Shown here: in pieces, positions 60,438 to 64,000 of the stretch
Numbering within the stretch: the stretch's first letter is position 1
Layout of the letters: each line of letters begins with the position of its first letter
Source of the DNA: Candidatus Roseilinea sp. NK_OTU-006
GTDB taxonomy: Bacteria; Chloroflexota; Anaerolineae; J036; Brachytrichaceae
DNA length: 64,000 nt
Reading direction: 5' to 3'
NCBI RefSeq assembly: GCF_012931985.1
Contig: NZ_JAAFGM010000004.1
Coordinates: 1-64,000 of the forward strand
Position numbers and translations under genes: made by a program
Notes under the pieces: generated by a model
Databases searched by the model: none
Told to the model about the DNA's origin: nothing
The model's input: the letters and a program-made list of their open reading frames with translations, nothing else

Positions 60438-61457
60438 GTGAGTCCACCATCCAGACAAAAACGGCGCTGTCCGTCCTGCGGTTCGAGCAATCCGGCGAAC
60501 GCGAAGAGCTGCGACATGTGCGGCTATGTGTTTGGCCCATCCGATGCGGGATCATCCAAGCCGGCGATTGCCTTCCGGCCTGCATCGTCTGCGCAGCCGG
60601 CGCCACCACCGACGCCTCCTGCGCCGTTGTCAGCAGACGCATCCGCCGAGACGTGCTCACAGCCCCCTGCTCCACCGATCGCACCCGGCAAGCCGATGGA
60701 CATGGCGCACGTCCCCCGGGTCGAGCCTGCCTCTCCGCTGTCGGTTGCGGATGAGATGTCCGACGAGCCGCTCGCACGCGCGCCGCAAAGGGACGAAGCA
60801 CTGGCTTTCGCCCCAGCCCATCTTTCCGGCGCGCCAAACGCTGTTGACGCAGACACGGCCAGCCGCGTTGAGTTCAAGGCCAAACCACAGGCCGCAGCCT
60901 ACCCGGCGCGGCCAAGGCCAGCCCCTGCGCTCAAACCTGCTGCGCCTTACAGGCCGAAGGCGACGGCGCTGAGTCGCCCGACTCCCATCTCGGGGCGGCG
61001 ATCCCGAAGCCCACTGGGCCTGGTCATCATTCTGGGGGCGGTGCTGGGCGTGGCCGCTCTGCTGGCCGTGGCCATTGCCGGCTCTGACGCGGGGCGCGAT
61101 GCATCGGCGCGGCAGATGGCGCCGCCAATCATCGCCACCCAGCCGAGGACCGACGCATCGCCCGCGGCTGCGGCGACCGAAGCGGCACCGCCGCCCTCGC
61201 CGCTGCCCTCTCCAACCGAGATGCCTGCGCCGCCAACCGGTACGCCGTTGCCACTCCCGACGGAAACGCCCGCGCCGCAACCCACCGACACGCCGGCGGC
61301 TCAAAACAACGCAGTGACCTATACCGTGAAGCAGGGCGACTCATGCTGGGGCATCGCCACGCGGTTCAACATCTCGGTGGACGACCTGATCCGCCGGAAC
61401 AACCTTGCCGCCGACTGCCTGATCCGGCCGGGCCAGGAACTCGTCATCACCCGCTGA
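60438..61457 (+). CDS. Zinc-ribbon membrane protein with one LysM domain
   Basis: A 339-residue paralogue of the preceding gene: zinc ribbon (Cys11, 14, 25, 28), a long Pro/Ala-rich cytoplasmic linker, one membrane helix (about 195-215; PLGLVIILGAVLGVAALLAV), a Pro/Thr spacer, and a single LysM at the very C-terminus (YTVKQGDSCWGIATRFNISV). It lacks the beta-rich end of its neighbour. AAGGAG lies about ten bases before the GTG start at 60438. Probably co-transcribed with the upstream paralogue, 51 bases away. Confidence 0.82.
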   Translation: MSPPSRQKRRCPSCGSSNPANAKSCDMCGYVFGPSDAGSSKPAIAFRPASSAQPAPPPTPPAPLSADASAETCSQPPAPPIAPGKPMDMAHVPRVEPASPLSVADEMSDEPLARAPQRDEALAFAPAHLSGAPNAVDADTASRVEFKAKPQAAAYPARPRPAPALKPAAPYRPKATALSRPTPISGRRSRSPLGLVIILGAVLGVAALLAVAIAGSDAGRDASARQMAPPIIATQPRTDASPAAAATEAAPPPSPLPSPTEMPAPPTGTPLPLPTETPAPQPTDTPAAQNNAVTYTVKQGDSCWGIATRFNISVDDLIRRNNLAADCLIRPGQELVITR

Positions 61458-61492
61458 GACAGCCTGACAAGACATTGTCTTCGCCCACCCTG

Positions 61493-64000
<2,508 letters not shown>

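Overview
The window looks like a bacterial chromosome segment from the Chloroflexota, most likely an Anaerolineae-type member. The assignment is by inference: a high-GC genome with zinc-ribbon/LysM proteins, an nuoAHJKLMMN cluster, myo-inositol-1-phosphate synthase next to a CDP-alcohol phosphotransferase, and a secreted protease ending in FMPIVAKE. Positions 1 to about 4,280 are clearly more AT-rich than everything after, and the change falls abruptly inside one gene (fakA). The first 4.3 kb may therefore come from a different, related genome, through an assembly join or a recombination event.

Layout. 1-6.2 kb: a Ca2+/H+ antiporter, then a set of genes also known from Firmicutes (Ser/Thr kinase, rpe, rpmB, asp23, fakA, degV/fakB). 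6.2-9.3 kb: FAD subunit of a molybdenum hydroxylase, a cytochrome P450 and an XdhC maturation factor. 9.4-14.2 kb: a minus-strand block with a LysE-type exporter, AraD, signal peptidase I, a sugar isomerase, an internally deleted ribulokinase and an SsnA-like amidohydrolase. 14.2-19.5 kb: a subtilase, DNA polymerase I and a foldase lipoprotein. 19.6-20.4 kb: gene remnants (Uma2, aldo/keto reductase). 20.5-26.5 kb: phosphatidylinositol-type lipid synthesis, an S1-domain protein and FtsK. 26.5-36.1 kb: a DUF2142 membrane protein, a methyltransferase, a DUF255 protein, a solute-binding/VWA fusion, methylmalonyl-CoA mutase, a phosphofructokinase with pyrophosphate-type residues and a GNAT acetyltransferase.

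36.2-48.86 kb is the centrepiece. One promoter is followed by the membrane arm of complex I (nuoA, H, J, K, L, M, M, N), and then by the Fo sector of ATP synthase (atpI, B, E, and a b subunit fused to the C-terminal domain of delta). The block ends in a strong terminator. None of the peripheral-arm genes (nuoB-G, I) or F1 genes is present. The two nuoM genes and a NuoL with a long lateral helix fit the proposed double-NuoM ('2M') complex I.

48.9-64 kb: mannonate dehydratase, enolase, a GalT-like protein interrupted by two small repeats, RtcB, tRNA-Gln(CUG), GlmU, a CBS/CorC membrane protein, cytidine deaminase, SanA-like and HD proteins, two tandem zinc-ribbon/LysM proteins, and the start-truncated large subunit of a molybdenum hydroxylase.

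Two genome-wide habits stand out in the GC-rich part. Degenerate tandem repeats with a 7-base period sit at nine or more sites, three of them inside coding sequence. Many genes have a -10-like hexamer only 6-8 bases before the start codon and no Shine-Dalgarno sequence, which suggests leaderless mRNAs. I found no CRISPR array, rRNA, prophage or complete insertion sequence.
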